Part shown: one piece after another, positions 50,406 to 58,573 of the stretch
How the letters are laid out: each line of letters starts with the position of its first letter
Position numbering within the stretch: the stretch's first letter is position 1
Source: Opitutaceae bacterium
Lineage (GTDB): Bacteria > Verrucomicrobiota > Verrucomicrobiia > Opitutales > Opitutaceae
Reading direction: 5' to 3'
Assembly: GCA_028284385.1 (NCBI GenBank)
Contig: JANQRT010000022.1
Location: 1-64,000, forward strand
DNA length: 64,000 nucleotides
Notes under the pieces: generated by a model
What the model was told of the DNA's origin: nothing
The model's database searches: none
The model's input: the letters and a program-made list of their open reading frames with translations, nothing else
Translations under genes and position numbers: made by a program

Positions 50406-51083
50406 CTACTTGCGGAGTTCGCATGGAGTGTCCGGTCTTAATCCGCAGGCATTTCCTTCGTCTGTATCAATGTGAACTTCCAGTTTGAATGCGGGATCGA
50501 CACGCACGAAAATTCGGTCGAAGGTGACGGCCGTTTCCCCGCCGACGCTCAGTTTCATGAAACTCTTGTTTTCCACGCCGTAGTGGGCGGCGTCTTCCGG
50601 AGCCATGTGTACATGAGGGGCCGCGCGAATGACGCCTTCATTCATTTCCAGAAAACCATTCGGCCCCATCAGCATACATCCTGGAGTGCCGGCAATGTCT
50701 CCCGAATTCCGGGTCGGGATCTTGAAGCCCAGCGAAATGGCGTCGGTCGCGGCAAGCTCGACTTGATTGAAGTCTCGACAGGGTCCCAGTATCCTTAAGT
50801 TGGATATGACTCGGCTGCGTGGGCCGATAAGCGTGACGGATTCCTCTGCGGCGTATTGGCCTTCTTGGTACAGCCATTTTTTTGGCGTCAGTTGATGGCC
50901 AGGACCGAACAAGGTTTCAACCGCCTCCTGATTGAGGTGACAATGGCGAGCGCTGACGTTGACGATGAGAGGATTCGGCGAGCTTGAAACGGGTGTTTTG
51001 GTTGCCAAATGGGCCCCCAGGCTCTCGCGAACGATGCGTTCGATATCAGCTCGGCTAAAGGATGTTGATGGAGAGGAAACCAT
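50406..51083 (-). CDS. pduL: PduL-type phosphate acyltransferase of the BMC
   Basis: From ATG 51083 ([20 protein letters not shown]) the protein has 225 residues. It is the BMC phosphotransacylase that swaps CoA for phosphate on the acyl group, restoring CoA inside the shell. The metal-binding His motifs are [14 protein letters not shown] and [15 protein letters not shown], with [18 protein letters not shown] near the end. Residues ~8-25 ([18 protein letters not shown]) form an amphipathic helix that fits an encapsulation peptide. It is the first gene of the leftward BMC operon and is divergent from the DeoR gene. Confidence 0.94.
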   Translation of the reverse strand: MVSSPSTSFSRADIERIVRESLGAHLATKTPVSSSPNPLIVNVSARHCHLNQEAVETLFGPGHQLTPKKWLYQEGQYAAEESVTLIGPRSRVISNLRILGPCRDFNQVELAATDAISLGFKIPTRNSGDIAGTPGCMLMGPNGFLEMNEGVIRAAPHVHMAPEDAAHYGVENKSFMKLSVGGETAVTFDRIFVRVDPAFKLEVHIDTDEGNACGLRPDTPCELRK

Positions 51084-51105
51084 ATAAATCCAAGAATTAT
51101 CGACC

Positions 51106-51165
51106 AAAAACCCAAAAATTCCAACATTAGTCAACATAAAACCTTGCTAAAACCCAAATTTTCCC
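51106..51165. promoter_or_regulatory. Divergent pduL/deoR promoter region with candidate operator repeats
   Basis: The 108 bp between the two divergent starts is AT-rich and contains a direct repeat: AAAAACCCAAAAATTCC (51106-51122) and AAAACCCAAATTTTCCC (51149-51165), 43 bases apart, about four helical turns. These are plausible binding sites for the DeoR protein encoded alongside. I could not assign -10/-35 boxes confidently. Confidence 0.5.
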
Positions 51166-51191
51166 AATATGTCACGAAAATCGTTTTTCAG

Positions 51192-51974
51192 ATGCTGGCC
51201 CAGGAAAGACATCGTCAAATCCTCAATCTCATCGAGGAGAAGGGAACCGTTCGCACCATCGACTTGGCGAACGAGTTCGAGGTGACGGACGAGACGATCC
51301 GTAGGGATTTGCAGATTCTGTCAGAGAATTTTCAGATCAATAAAATCCACGGAGGAGCTACCAGCCTTAGCGCCCGTCCCAAGCTGCAATCCTTCATCGA
51401 GCGACGAGCTATCAATGTCGAAAAGAAAAAGCTCATCGGGCAAGCGGCTCTGAAGTTCGTCGAGCCTGGCGAGACCGTGGCTTTCGATAGCAGTACGACT
51501 GTCTTCGAGTTGGTTTGCGCGCTTCCCGATTGTCCAGTTCGCGTTGTAACCAACACCCACTCGGTCATCCATCAGCTTCTTGGTCACGAGCAAATCGAGC
51601 TGATTTCAACTGGTGGGCGTTATCAGCCTAAGACGCAAACCTTCATCGGAATCGAGAGCCAGGCCTCGTTGCGTCGACACAACGTGAACAAGGCCTTTAT
51701 TTCCTGCGTCGGCTTGGATTTGCGGCAGGGCGCTAGCGAGGGGTTTGAGGACCAGGCGATTTTCAAGGACGTTCTGCTCCAGACCTGCGAAGAAGTGATC
51801 CTGCTCGTCGATTCCAGCAAGATGGGACAGCGATCCGAGTATTTCTTCGCCGCGCCCGAGCAAATCTCATGCGTGATTACGGACAAGGATGCGGATGTGG
51901 ATTTTCTCGAAAAACTGAAAGGAAGTGGAATCGAAGTAGTTGTAGCCGATGGAAAGAGATTGGATGAGGATTGA
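51192..51974 (+). CDS. DeoR-family transcriptional regulator of the BMC locus
   Basis: I start at ATG 51192 (MLAQERHRQILNLIEEKGTV), the conserved beginning of DeoR repressors, giving 260 residues. The winged helix includes IDLANEFEVTDETIRRDLQI and IHGGATSL. The C-terminal DeoR sensor domain follows (GETVAFDSSTTVFELVCALP, TNTHSVIHQLLG, AFISCVGLDL), which in this family binds phosphorylated sugars or intermediates. Rhamnulose-1-phosphate or DHAP would fit. It is divergent from pduL and followed 56 bases later by rhaB. Confidence 0.93.
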   Translation: MLAQERHRQILNLIEEKGTVRTIDLANEFEVTDETIRRDLQILSENFQINKIHGGATSLSARPKLQSFIERRAINVEKKKLIGQAALKFVEPGETVAFDSSTTVFELVCALPDCPVRVVTNTHSVIHQLLGHEQIELISTGGRYQPKTQTFIGIESQASLRRHNVNKAFISCVGLDLRQGASEGFEDQAIFKDVLLQTCEEVILLVDSSKMGQRSEYFFAAPEQISCVITDKDADVDFLEKLKGSGIEVVVADGKRLDED

Positions 51975-52030
51975 GGCTTGTTCTGTATCCAGTTTTAACC
52001 TATGGAATTCGTTGAGCAAGGAAGCGCCGC

Positions 52031-53512
52031 ATGTCTGAATCAAAAGTTTACTTAGCAGTCGATCTTGGAGCGGGTAGCGGCCGCGTGCTAGCCGGCGTTT
52101 ACGACGGGTCGCGAATCGACCTTCGCGAGCTTAGTCGATTCGATAACACGCCTGTTGCGCTTCCGGACGGCTGGCATTGGAATATCTCCAGTCTCTATCA
52201 GAACGTACTGGGAGGGCTCAAGGCGGCCCATGATGAATTTGGCGATCAGCCTGTCAGCGTCGGGATAGATACCTGGGGGGTGGACTATGCTTTGGTGGAC
52301 GGAGATGGTCGACTACTTGGACTGCCTTATCAGTATCGTGATAGCCGTACCGATGGCATGATGGAAGTCGCTTTCGAGAAAGTGGCCAAGCGGGACATCT
52401 ATGAGAGAACGGGTATCCAGTTTATGGGGCTGAACTCGATTTTTCAGCTGCTTTCGGAAGTGGAGAAAAAGAATCCTGCTTTGGAGGTCGCCGAAGACCT
52501 GATGTTCGTACCCGATCTGCTAGCGTATTGGCTTTGTGGGGTCAAGGTTCAGGAGCGGACCTTTGCCAGTACCTCTCAGCTCTATAACCCGAAAATCAGA
52601 GACTGGGATCGAGACTTGATCGCCGCCCTCGGCTTGCCAGACCGGATTTTCAAAGAGATTTCCGATCCAGGAAAGCGACTGGGACAGCTAAGGTCCGATG
52701 TCATTGCCAAAACCGGTTTGGAGAGAGTTGATGTAGTGCTCGTTGCAGGACACGATACGGCAAGTGCGGTTGCTGCTGTGCCCAGCCAATCAAAGAACCC
52801 AGCCTATCTAAGTAGCGGCACTTGGTCGCTGATGGGTCTGGAGTTGCCGGAACCTGTCATTAATGACGAGACTTTTGCGGACAGCTTCACTAACGAGATC
52901 GGCATCGGGAATACGGTTCGGTTTCTGAAAAACATTTGCGGCCTTTGGCTTATCCAGGAATCGCGGCGTTACTGGCAGGAAAGTGGAAAGGACTATCGTT
53001 ACGGGGAGATCGCTACTTTGGCCAAGACGGCTAAGCCCTTTCGCAGTTTGATCGATCCAGACGATGCTCGTTTTGCTCAGCCTGGACGGATGCCGGAGAA
53101 GATAGCGGAGTTTTGTCGAGAAACTGGTCAGCCGACACCCGACCAGCCTGCCGAAACGATGCGGTGCATTTATGAAAGTCTGGCCCTCACGTATCGATTA
53201 ACTTGGGACAAGCTCTTGAAGTACGCTCCGACCGTTCCAGACGCCCTTCACGTTGTGGGAGGCGGCAGTCAGGATAAGCTGCTGAATCAATTTACCGCCA
53301 ATGCCCTAGGCTTGACGGTTCAAGCCGGTCCGACCGAAGCCACGGGATTGGGCAACATTCTCTGCCAAATGATGGCCGATGGAGAGATCGAAAGCCTCGC
53401 CGAGGGCAGGAAGATTGTCGCCCAGTCCTTTCCGTCTGAGACGTTCGAGCCCGAAGAGGGAGACATTTGGGGCGCAGCCGTCGAGAGGTATGCGACTTTG
53501 TTGGCAGAGTAG
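52031..53512 (+). CDS. rhaB: Rhamnulokinase
   Basis: The 493-residue FGGY-family kinase phosphorylates L-rhamnulose to rhamnulose-1-phosphate. The phosphate-1 motif is VDLGAGSGRVLAGVYDG; the rhamnulokinase-specific HWNISSLYQNVLGGL, GIDTWGVDYALVD, PYQYRDSRTDGMM and YERTGIQFMGLNSIFQL follow. The adenosine motif is LHVVGGGSQDKLLNQFTA. It is the second gene after the DeoR regulator and completes, with rhaA and the aldolase, the route to DHAP and lactaldehyde. An L-fuculose activity cannot be excluded. Confidence 0.95.
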   Translation: MSESKVYLAVDLGAGSGRVLAGVYDGSRIDLRELSRFDNTPVALPDGWHWNISSLYQNVLGGLKAAHDEFGDQPVSVGIDTWGVDYALVDGDGRLLGLPYQYRDSRTDGMMEVAFEKVAKRDIYERTGIQFMGLNSIFQLLSEVEKKNPALEVAEDLMFVPDLLAYWLCGVKVQERTFASTSQLYNPKIRDWDRDLIAALGLPDRIFKEISDPGKRLGQLRSDVIAKTGLERVDVVLVAGHDTASAVAAVPSQSKNPAYLSSGTWSLMGLELPEPVINDETFADSFTNEIGIGNTVRFLKNICGLWLIQESRRYWQESGKDYRYGEIATLAKTAKPFRSLIDPDDARFAQPGRMPEKIAEFCRETGQPTPDQPAETMRCIYESLALTYRLTWDKLLKYAPTVPDALHVVGGGSQDKLLNQFTANALGLTVQAGPTEATGLGNILCQMMADGEIESLAEGRKIVAQSFPSETFEPEEGDIWGAAVERYATLLAE

Positions 53513-53552
53513 TTTGTTGACTAAATGGTTTAGCTCTGGCTATCTCTCGCCT

Positions 53553-55007
53553 ATGAAAGCCTCAAAAGTCGCTTGTATCCTGTTTTTCATTTCATCGTTG
53601 AATCTACTGGCTTCGCAGCGGCCCAATGTGGTTCTATTTTTGGTCGATGACATGGGCTGGCGGGACAGCTCGACCTATGGAAGCGCGTTTTACGAGACGC
53701 CTAGCATGGACCGCTTGGCGGCCGGTGGGATGACCTTTACTCAGGCCTATGCCCAGCCCTTGTGCTCGCCGACACGAGCGGCCATCATGTCCGGCAAATA
53801 TGGCGCTCGACTGCATCTCCACAAAGCGATCACCAGGGGTAGTGTGGCTAGCCCCTCCATAAAACCAAATCCCAAGAAGCCTGCCGACGCCATGATATGG
53901 CCGGAAAGTCGAAGCCATCTCCCGCTAGAAGAGCATACCATTGCTGAAGCGCTACAAGAAAATGGATACCAAACTTGGTTTTTAGGGAAATGGCATTTGG
54001 GTGGACGCGCCTATTTTCCTGAAAAGCAGGGTTTCGATAAAGTAATCTCGGCGGGGGGAGCGGGACCTCGAAGCTATTTCGCCCCTTATCAGAATATTCC
54101 AGGATTGGAAGATGCTCCAGAAGGTGAATACGTTTGCGATCGTCTGACTCAGGAAGCCTGCGACTTGTTGGAAGGAAGCGGAAAGGACAAGCCTTTCTTC
54201 ATGATGCTAGCCCATTTCAATGTGCACTCGCCGTACCAGGCGAAGCAGGAGCTCATAGACAAGTACAAGGCGAAATCGGATTCATCCTATCCACAGCATC
54301 ATCCTGTAATGGGAGCTATGGTTCAATCGATGGACGAAAGTCTGGGCACGATTTTGGACAAGCTAGACGAGCTGGATCTTACTAAGAATACGCTCTTTAT
54401 CTTCATGTCTGACAACGGCGGCGTCAATTGGGCCAATTCCGCGAAAAGAAAAGGCAGCCCTGGTTTCGAGTTCAAGATGCCCATTACTTCCAATTCTCCT
54501 TTGCGGGGAGGAAAGGCTAGTTTCTATGAGGGAGGCGTTCGAGTGCCGATGATTATTCGATATCCCGGAGAAATCGCTTCCGGATCGAAAACCGATGCCC
54601 TTGCCCATGCCGTCGATCTGTATCCAACTGTTCTTGACTTTGCTAAGATGGGTCGGCGAACAAGCCATGCTTTCGATGGGAAAAGCCTCAAGCCCGTCCT
54701 GTTTGGCGAGCAAGCTAGTGTTCGAAACGACCTCTACTGCCACTTTCCTCGCGTCAAGACGACGGCCAGCGAATTCGGCGGATCCTTTGTCAGGGAAGGA
54801 GATTTAAAACTGATACGTCTTTGGGGAGGAGGGCCTGACGGTCAACATGCCTATGAACTCTACAATCTGAGTGAAGATATTGGAGAGACTCGCAATCTAG
54901 CTTCCGAGCATCCCGCCGTGGTTTCCCGGCTTTCGGCCAAGCTCGACATCTGGCTGCAGGAGACAGGGGCCTTGCTTCCGGCTCGGAATGCGGAACTCAT
55001 GTTTTAA
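53553..55007 (+). CDS. Secreted type I sulfatase
   Basis: I start at ATG 53553, which opens a clear signal peptide (MKASKVACILFFISSLNLLA, then S); an upstream in-frame start would overlap rhaB. The 484-residue enzyme has the FGly signature CSPTR at residues 71-75 in AYAQPLCSPTRAAIMSG, the metal block PNVVLFLVDDMGWRD and IFMSDNGGVNW. It is 40 bases after rhaB and probably co-transcribed, which ties desulfation of a glycan to rhamnose use. The conserved GKWHLGG segment contains the usual substrate-proximal Lys and His. Regioselectivity cannot be read. Confidence 0.93.
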   Translation: MKASKVACILFFISSLNLLASQRPNVVLFLVDDMGWRDSSTYGSAFYETPSMDRLAAGGMTFTQAYAQPLCSPTRAAIMSGKYGARLHLHKAITRGSVASPSIKPNPKKPADAMIWPESRSHLPLEEHTIAEALQENGYQTWFLGKWHLGGRAYFPEKQGFDKVISAGGAGPRSYFAPYQNIPGLEDAPEGEYVCDRLTQEACDLLEGSGKDKPFFMMLAHFNVHSPYQAKQELIDKYKAKSDSSYPQHHPVMGAMVQSMDESLGTILDKLDELDLTKNTLFIFMSDNGGVNWANSAKRKGSPGFEFKMPITSNSPLRGGKASFYEGGVRVPMIIRYPGEIASGSKTDALAHAVDLYPTVLDFAKMGRRTSHAFDGKSLKPVLFGEQASVRNDLYCHFPRVKTTASEFGGSFVREGDLKLIRLWGGGPDGQHAYELYNLSEDIGETRNLASEHPAVVSRLSAKLDIWLQETGALLPARNAELMF

Positions 55008-55089
55008 CTGTCGAGAGATTTTCAATCATTTCGACTCGGCTAAAATTCGCGTTGATTCGCGATCATAGGCGGTTCAGTTTCTCATCTTC

Positions 55090-55893
55090 ATGAAAATCGT
55101 TCGCTACCAAGACGCTTCTGGAAATATCGGATACGCTGCTGAAACCGATTCCGGTCCTCGCAAAATCGAGGGAGATATTTTCGGAGATTATTCCGTCACT
55201 GAAGATGCTGCTGACGTGGCAAAGCTGCTGGCCCCGATAGATCCCGAGATTATTCTTTGCATCGGCTTGAATTATCAGAGACACGCGGAAGAGAGCGGAT
55301 TAGCGGCTCCTAAAAATCCGGTACTTTTCGTTAAATCGAGAGCGGCCGTGCAAAATCCTGGCGATCCCATCGAGCTTCCGCGACATCTGGCCAGCGAGAA
55401 GGTGGATTATGAATGCGAATTGGCGGTGGTCATCGGGAAAAGATGCAAGAACGCAAGCGTGGAGAATGCCTTGGATTATGTTCTTGGATACAGTTGCGCG
55501 AATGATGTAAGCGCTCGCGACTGGCAGATCGAATGGGGTGGGGGGCAATGGTCGCGCGCCAAGACTTTCGATACGTTTGCTCCGCTAGGTCCCTGTTTGG
55601 CAACTGCCGATGAAATTACAGATCCCAACAATCTGGCTATAAAGACCATCCTGAACGGACAGACCATGCAGGACTGGAATACTAGCGACATGATTTTCAA
55701 CGTACGCGAGCTCATCGCTCATTTGAGCGGCAGCACTACCTTGTTGCCTGGTACGGTTATCCTGACAGGAACGCCTCACGGAGTGGGAATGGCCATGAAG
55801 CCGCCCGTGTGGTTGAAATCTGGGGACGAAATAACGATCGAGATCGAAGGGATCGGAAAACTGACTAATCCAGTTGTGGAGGAGAAGGTCTAG
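55090..55893 (+). CDS. Fumarylacetoacetate hydrolase-family protein
   Basis: The 267-residue protein is a FAH-superfamily hydrolase: ILCIGLNYQRHAEESGLAAP, PVLFVKSRAAVQNPGDPIEL, VDYECELAVVIGKRCKNASV (metal Glu residues), YSCANDVSARDWQ and ILTGTPHGVGMAMKPPVWLK. In sugar-acid loci such enzymes cut 2,4-diketo-3-deoxy sugar acids (L-fuconate or L-rhamnonate routes), and other members decarboxylate oxaloacetate. Its place between two sulfatases makes the sugar-acid role more likely, but this is inference. Confidence 0.88.
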   Translation: MKIVRYQDASGNIGYAAETDSGPRKIEGDIFGDYSVTEDAADVAKLLAPIDPEIILCIGLNYQRHAEESGLAAPKNPVLFVKSRAAVQNPGDPIELPRHLASEKVDYECELAVVIGKRCKNASVENALDYVLGYSCANDVSARDWQIEWGGGQWSRAKTFDTFAPLGPCLATADEITDPNNLAIKTILNGQTMQDWNTSDMIFNVRELIAHLSGSTTLLPGTVILTGTPHGVGMAMKPPVWLKSGDEITIEIEGIGKLTNPVVEEKV

Positions 55894-55937
55894 ATTTATT
55901 AGCTTCGTTTCTAGGCGTTGGGAATCAGCTTTGTATT

Positions 55938-57368
55938 ATGGATCGCTTCTCTACTCGATACTCGGCTAGTTTAAGGATTATGTTTTTTCGCGTTTTCCTG
56001 GTTTTCGCTACAAGCCTGATCGGATTGGTCTTTCAGGCCTCCGGAAAGCTCCCCCATATCCTTTTTATTTCCATCGACGACTTGCGTCCCGAACTAGGTT
56101 GTTACGGCAAGACGCAAATCAAGTCGCCGCATATTGATCGCCTGGCTAGTGAAGGCGTTCTTTTCAAGCGGGCCTATTGTCAGGTGCCGACTTGCGGAGC
56201 TTCTCGGGCGAGCCTGTTTTCGGGTCTCCGACCCACTCCGAAACGATTTCTTACCGCTAAAAGCAGCGTCGATGAGGAAGCAGGGGGCGTGATAGACTTG
56301 GCAGGCTATTTCAAGCAGCATGGCTATTATACGGTATCCAATGGAAAGATACACCATTCTCCTAAAGATCGCGAAAGCTCCTGGGACGAAGTTTTCCGCC
56401 CGAATGGCTACATGCAATATCAGACCCCTGAGAATATCGAGATTGCTAAAAACAACAAATGGGGAGCCGCTTGCTGGGAAGCTCCTGATGTTGAGGACAA
56501 CGTCCTGCAAGGCGGAAAGATAGCGGATAAGGTCATCGAAGATTTACGCAAAGCCAAGGAGAGCGGCCAACCCTCGTTTATCACCGTCGGACTGACCAAG
56601 CCACATCTTCCGTTTATCGCTCCCAAGAAATACTGGGATCTGTATTCGAAGGAGGATATAAAGATGGCTCCGAATCCTTTCGCTCCTAAAAACGCTCCCA
56701 AGATATCGTTGCACAATTCGCGGGAGCTCAGGTTATTCTATACGGACGTTCCCGAAAAGGGCCCCATTCCTCAGGAGCTTCTACCGAAGTTGGTTCATGG
56801 ATACTATGCTTGTGTTTCTTTCTCGGATGCCATGGTTGGAAGAATTCTGGATGAACTGGATCGGCTCGAAATGCGTGAGGAAACGATCGTCATTCTCTGG
56901 GGAGACCATGGCTGGCAGCTGGGCGAACACGACATGTGGGTTAAGCACTGTGTCTACAATACCTCTCTCAACGCTCCGCTCATTGTTAGCGCTCCGGGAA
57001 TCGCTCAAGGAGGAGTGGCGGAGGGTCTGGTTGAATTCGTCGATATCTATCCAACGCTTTGCGACTTGGCTGGGTTGGAACTGCCTGGTCATCTACAAGG
57101 GGACAGTATGAAGCCGATGCTCGAAGACCCTGCCCAGCCTGGCAAAGATGCCGTGTTTTCCCGATTTCGGACGGGCGACACAGTTCGGACAGACCGCTAC
57201 ATGTATTCGGAATGGATGGATGAGGGAGAAATCGTCGCCCGCATGCTTTACGATCACGAAAAAGACCCTTGGGAAAACGAGAATATAGCCGAGTATCCGG
57301 AATTTAGCGACGTTGTAGCCAATCATTCGAAGCTATTGGCGGAGCATCGAAAAAGATATTTCGATTAG
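55938..57368 (+). CDS. Secreted type I sulfatase (iduronate-2-sulfatase-like)
   Basis: The 476-residue enzyme has a signal-like hydrophobic segment at residues 15-34; translation may start at the internal ATG (residue 15, 55980). The FGly site is CGASR at 86-90 in CQVPTCGASRASLFSGLRP, Ala replacing the usual Pro, a variant found in the iduronate-2-sulfatase branch. The N-terminal block HILFISIDDLRPELGCYG and LWGDHGWQLGEHDMWVKHC are characteristic of that branch. It follows the FAH hydrolase by 44 bases and ends in front of a REP hairpin. Actual substrate probably a uronic-acid or fucose sulfate; uncertain. Confidence 0.92.
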   Translation: MDRFSTRYSASLRIMFFRVFLVFATSLIGLVFQASGKLPHILFISIDDLRPELGCYGKTQIKSPHIDRLASEGVLFKRAYCQVPTCGASRASLFSGLRPTPKRFLTAKSSVDEEAGGVIDLAGYFKQHGYYTVSNGKIHHSPKDRESSWDEVFRPNGYMQYQTPENIEIAKNNKWGAACWEAPDVEDNVLQGGKIADKVIEDLRKAKESGQPSFITVGLTKPHLPFIAPKKYWDLYSKEDIKMAPNPFAPKNAPKISLHNSRELRLFYTDVPEKGPIPQELLPKLVHGYYACVSFSDAMVGRILDELDRLEMREETIVILWGDHGWQLGEHDMWVKHCVYNTSLNAPLIVSAPGIAQGGVAEGLVEFVDIYPTLCDLAGLELPGHLQGDSMKPMLEDPAQPGKDAVFSRFRTGDTVRTDRYMYSEWMDEGEIVARMLYDHEKDPWENENIAEYPEFSDVVANHSKLLAEHRKRYFD

Positions 57369-57393
57369 GTAGCGGCCAGCGTCCTCGCTGGCC
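57368..57393. repeat. REP-like hairpin, stem family GCCAGCG
   Basis: GGTAGC followed by the perfect stem GGCCAGC (57374-57380) and GCTGGCC (57387-57393), loop GTCCTC. The GTAG foot is immediately 5'. It lies just after the stop of the sulfatase gene and downstream of the RAYT gene on the other strand. It is the same family as the pair at 57872-57944. Confidence 0.92.
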
Positions 57394-57429
57394 GGACTAG
57401 TTCGCTAGTTAGTAGGGCTTTAACTACTA

Positions 57430-57863
57430 TCAGAAATTAATAACGTAGGGCCAGTCTTCTGGTTTGGAGACTAAGCTCTTTCTGACAGGGTTCATTCGTA
57501 TGTAATCCCCCAGGATTCATCGTTGCGAATACGATGATCGAAGAAGTCACGCTGCCATTGAATGCCCAGTGTTTTCGCGTTGTAGCTTTTCCAGGCTTTA
57601 ATTGTTGCTGCCATTCCTTGATCTGCTGGAAAGGAAAGCAGAGCGTGTAGGTGATCCGGCATGACAAGAAAAATGCGGCAGAACCATTTTTCAAATTTAT
57701 GATAATGGGCTACTGATTCTAAGATTTGATAAGCGATTTTGACATTTGCGAGATCGCTTTCTTGTTTTTTGAGGCAGTTTATCGTGATAAAGAAAAGAGA
57801 GCCTCCCTTTACCCATGATGGGGGTGTATGTACTAATTTTTTGCGTACAAATGAGTTGGACAT
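57430..57863 (-). pseudogene. REP-associated tyrosine transposase (RAYT), apparently frameshifted
   Basis: RAYTs are domesticated IS200-like Y1 transposases that process REP hairpins. The open part (57492-57863, 123 residues) has FFITINCLKKQ, the HUH motif in VMPDHLHALLSFP (residues 71-73), KAWKSYNAKTLG with a candidate catalytic Tyr94, and WQRDFFDHRIRNDESWG. The frame then ends at a TGA, but the next frame continues with YIRMNPVRKSLVSKPEDWPY, then VINF and stop at 57430, exactly the expected RAYT end. The shift falls at a run of five G (57507-57511). It is either inactivated or a sequencing error. REP hairpins of one family flank it on both sides. Confidence 0.88.
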
Positions 57864-57871
57864 TTGAAGAA

Positions 57872-57944
57872 GGTAGCGGCCAGCGTCCTCGCTGGCCAGA
57901 TTTTTATTGATGATTATTGGCTAGCGGGACGCTAGCCGCTACCT
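57872..57944. repeat. REP-like palindromic pair (BIME-like), stem family GCCAGCG
   Basis: GGTAGCGGCCAGCGTCCTCG then CTGGCC (57872-57897) and the inverted relative GGCTAGCGGGACGCTAGCCG then CTACC (57919-57944), spaced by an AT-rich linker. The outer feet are GTAG and CTAC. It lies immediately upstream of the RAYT start codon. Confidence 0.93.
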
Positions 57945-58013
57945 CAAAATTCCGACTGCTTCGATTTGTTTTAGTTCGATCTATTCGCTGGCGTTGCTGT
58001 TGAACAGACAAGT

Positions 58014-58526
58014 TCAATCTTTGATCATTGAATACATTCTATCCGGATAATCGTAGTCTTTCAGCATTACATCTTTTTCGTACGTCATCCCTGTCTTATT
58101 GGCTACGTTAATCGAAGCAATATTGTTTGGGTCGATGAGAGAAACGAGACGATTTATGCGAAGCGTTTCAAATGCATATCCTCGAACCGCTATAGCGGCT
58201 TCAGTGGCATAGCCAAAATTCCAGAATTGCCTTAAAAACCTATAAGCTAATTCGATTTCGCGCTTTCCTTCTATACTCGGGAAGTCGACTAATCCGCAAT
58301 AGCCGATAAACTTCGCATCTTCCTTTTTGATAACCGCCCATAACCCAAAGCCCAATTTGCTATAATTTTCGATTTGGCTCTCCAGCCAGCGATCTGTCGC
58401 TTCTTTTGATAAAGTGCCCGTACTAAATCGCATGACTTCCTTGTCTTCCAATAGATCATAAAGCGATTCCGCATGCTTCGATTCGAATTCCCGAAGGATG
58501 AGACGATCTGTTTCCGCGATTTTCAA
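58014..58526 (-). CDS. GNAT-family N-acetyltransferase (RimJ/RimL-like)
   Basis: The 170-residue protein begins AETDRLILREFESKHAESLY, then LLEDKEVMRFSTG, and contains FGLWAVIKKEDAKFIGYCGL and LAYRFLRQFWNFGYATEAAI, the acetyl-CoA-binding core of RimJ/RimL-type transferases. It ends EKDVMLKDYDYPDRMYSMIK. Relatives acetylate ribosomal protein N-termini or small molecules. It is the gene after the IclR-like regulator on the same strand, 48 bases away. Substrate unknown. Confidence 0.88.
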   Translation of the reverse strand: MKIAETDRLILREFESKHAESLYDLLEDKEVMRFSTGTLSKEATDRWLESQIENYSKLGFGLWAVIKKEDAKFIGYCGLVDFPSIEGKREIELAYRFLRQFWNFGYATEAAIAVRGYAFETLRINRLVSLIDPNNIASINVANKTGMTYEKDVMLKDYDYPDRMYSMIKD

Positions 58527-58573
58527 CTTAGGCTTCTGCGATCAGCTATCGCTGCTTTATCAATTTCGTATCC

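Noticed and set aside
57437-57694. 85-codon minus-strand frame in the RAYT region
   Set aside because: It does not encode the RAYT terminus; the conserved YIRMNP...DWPY end is in the third frame.
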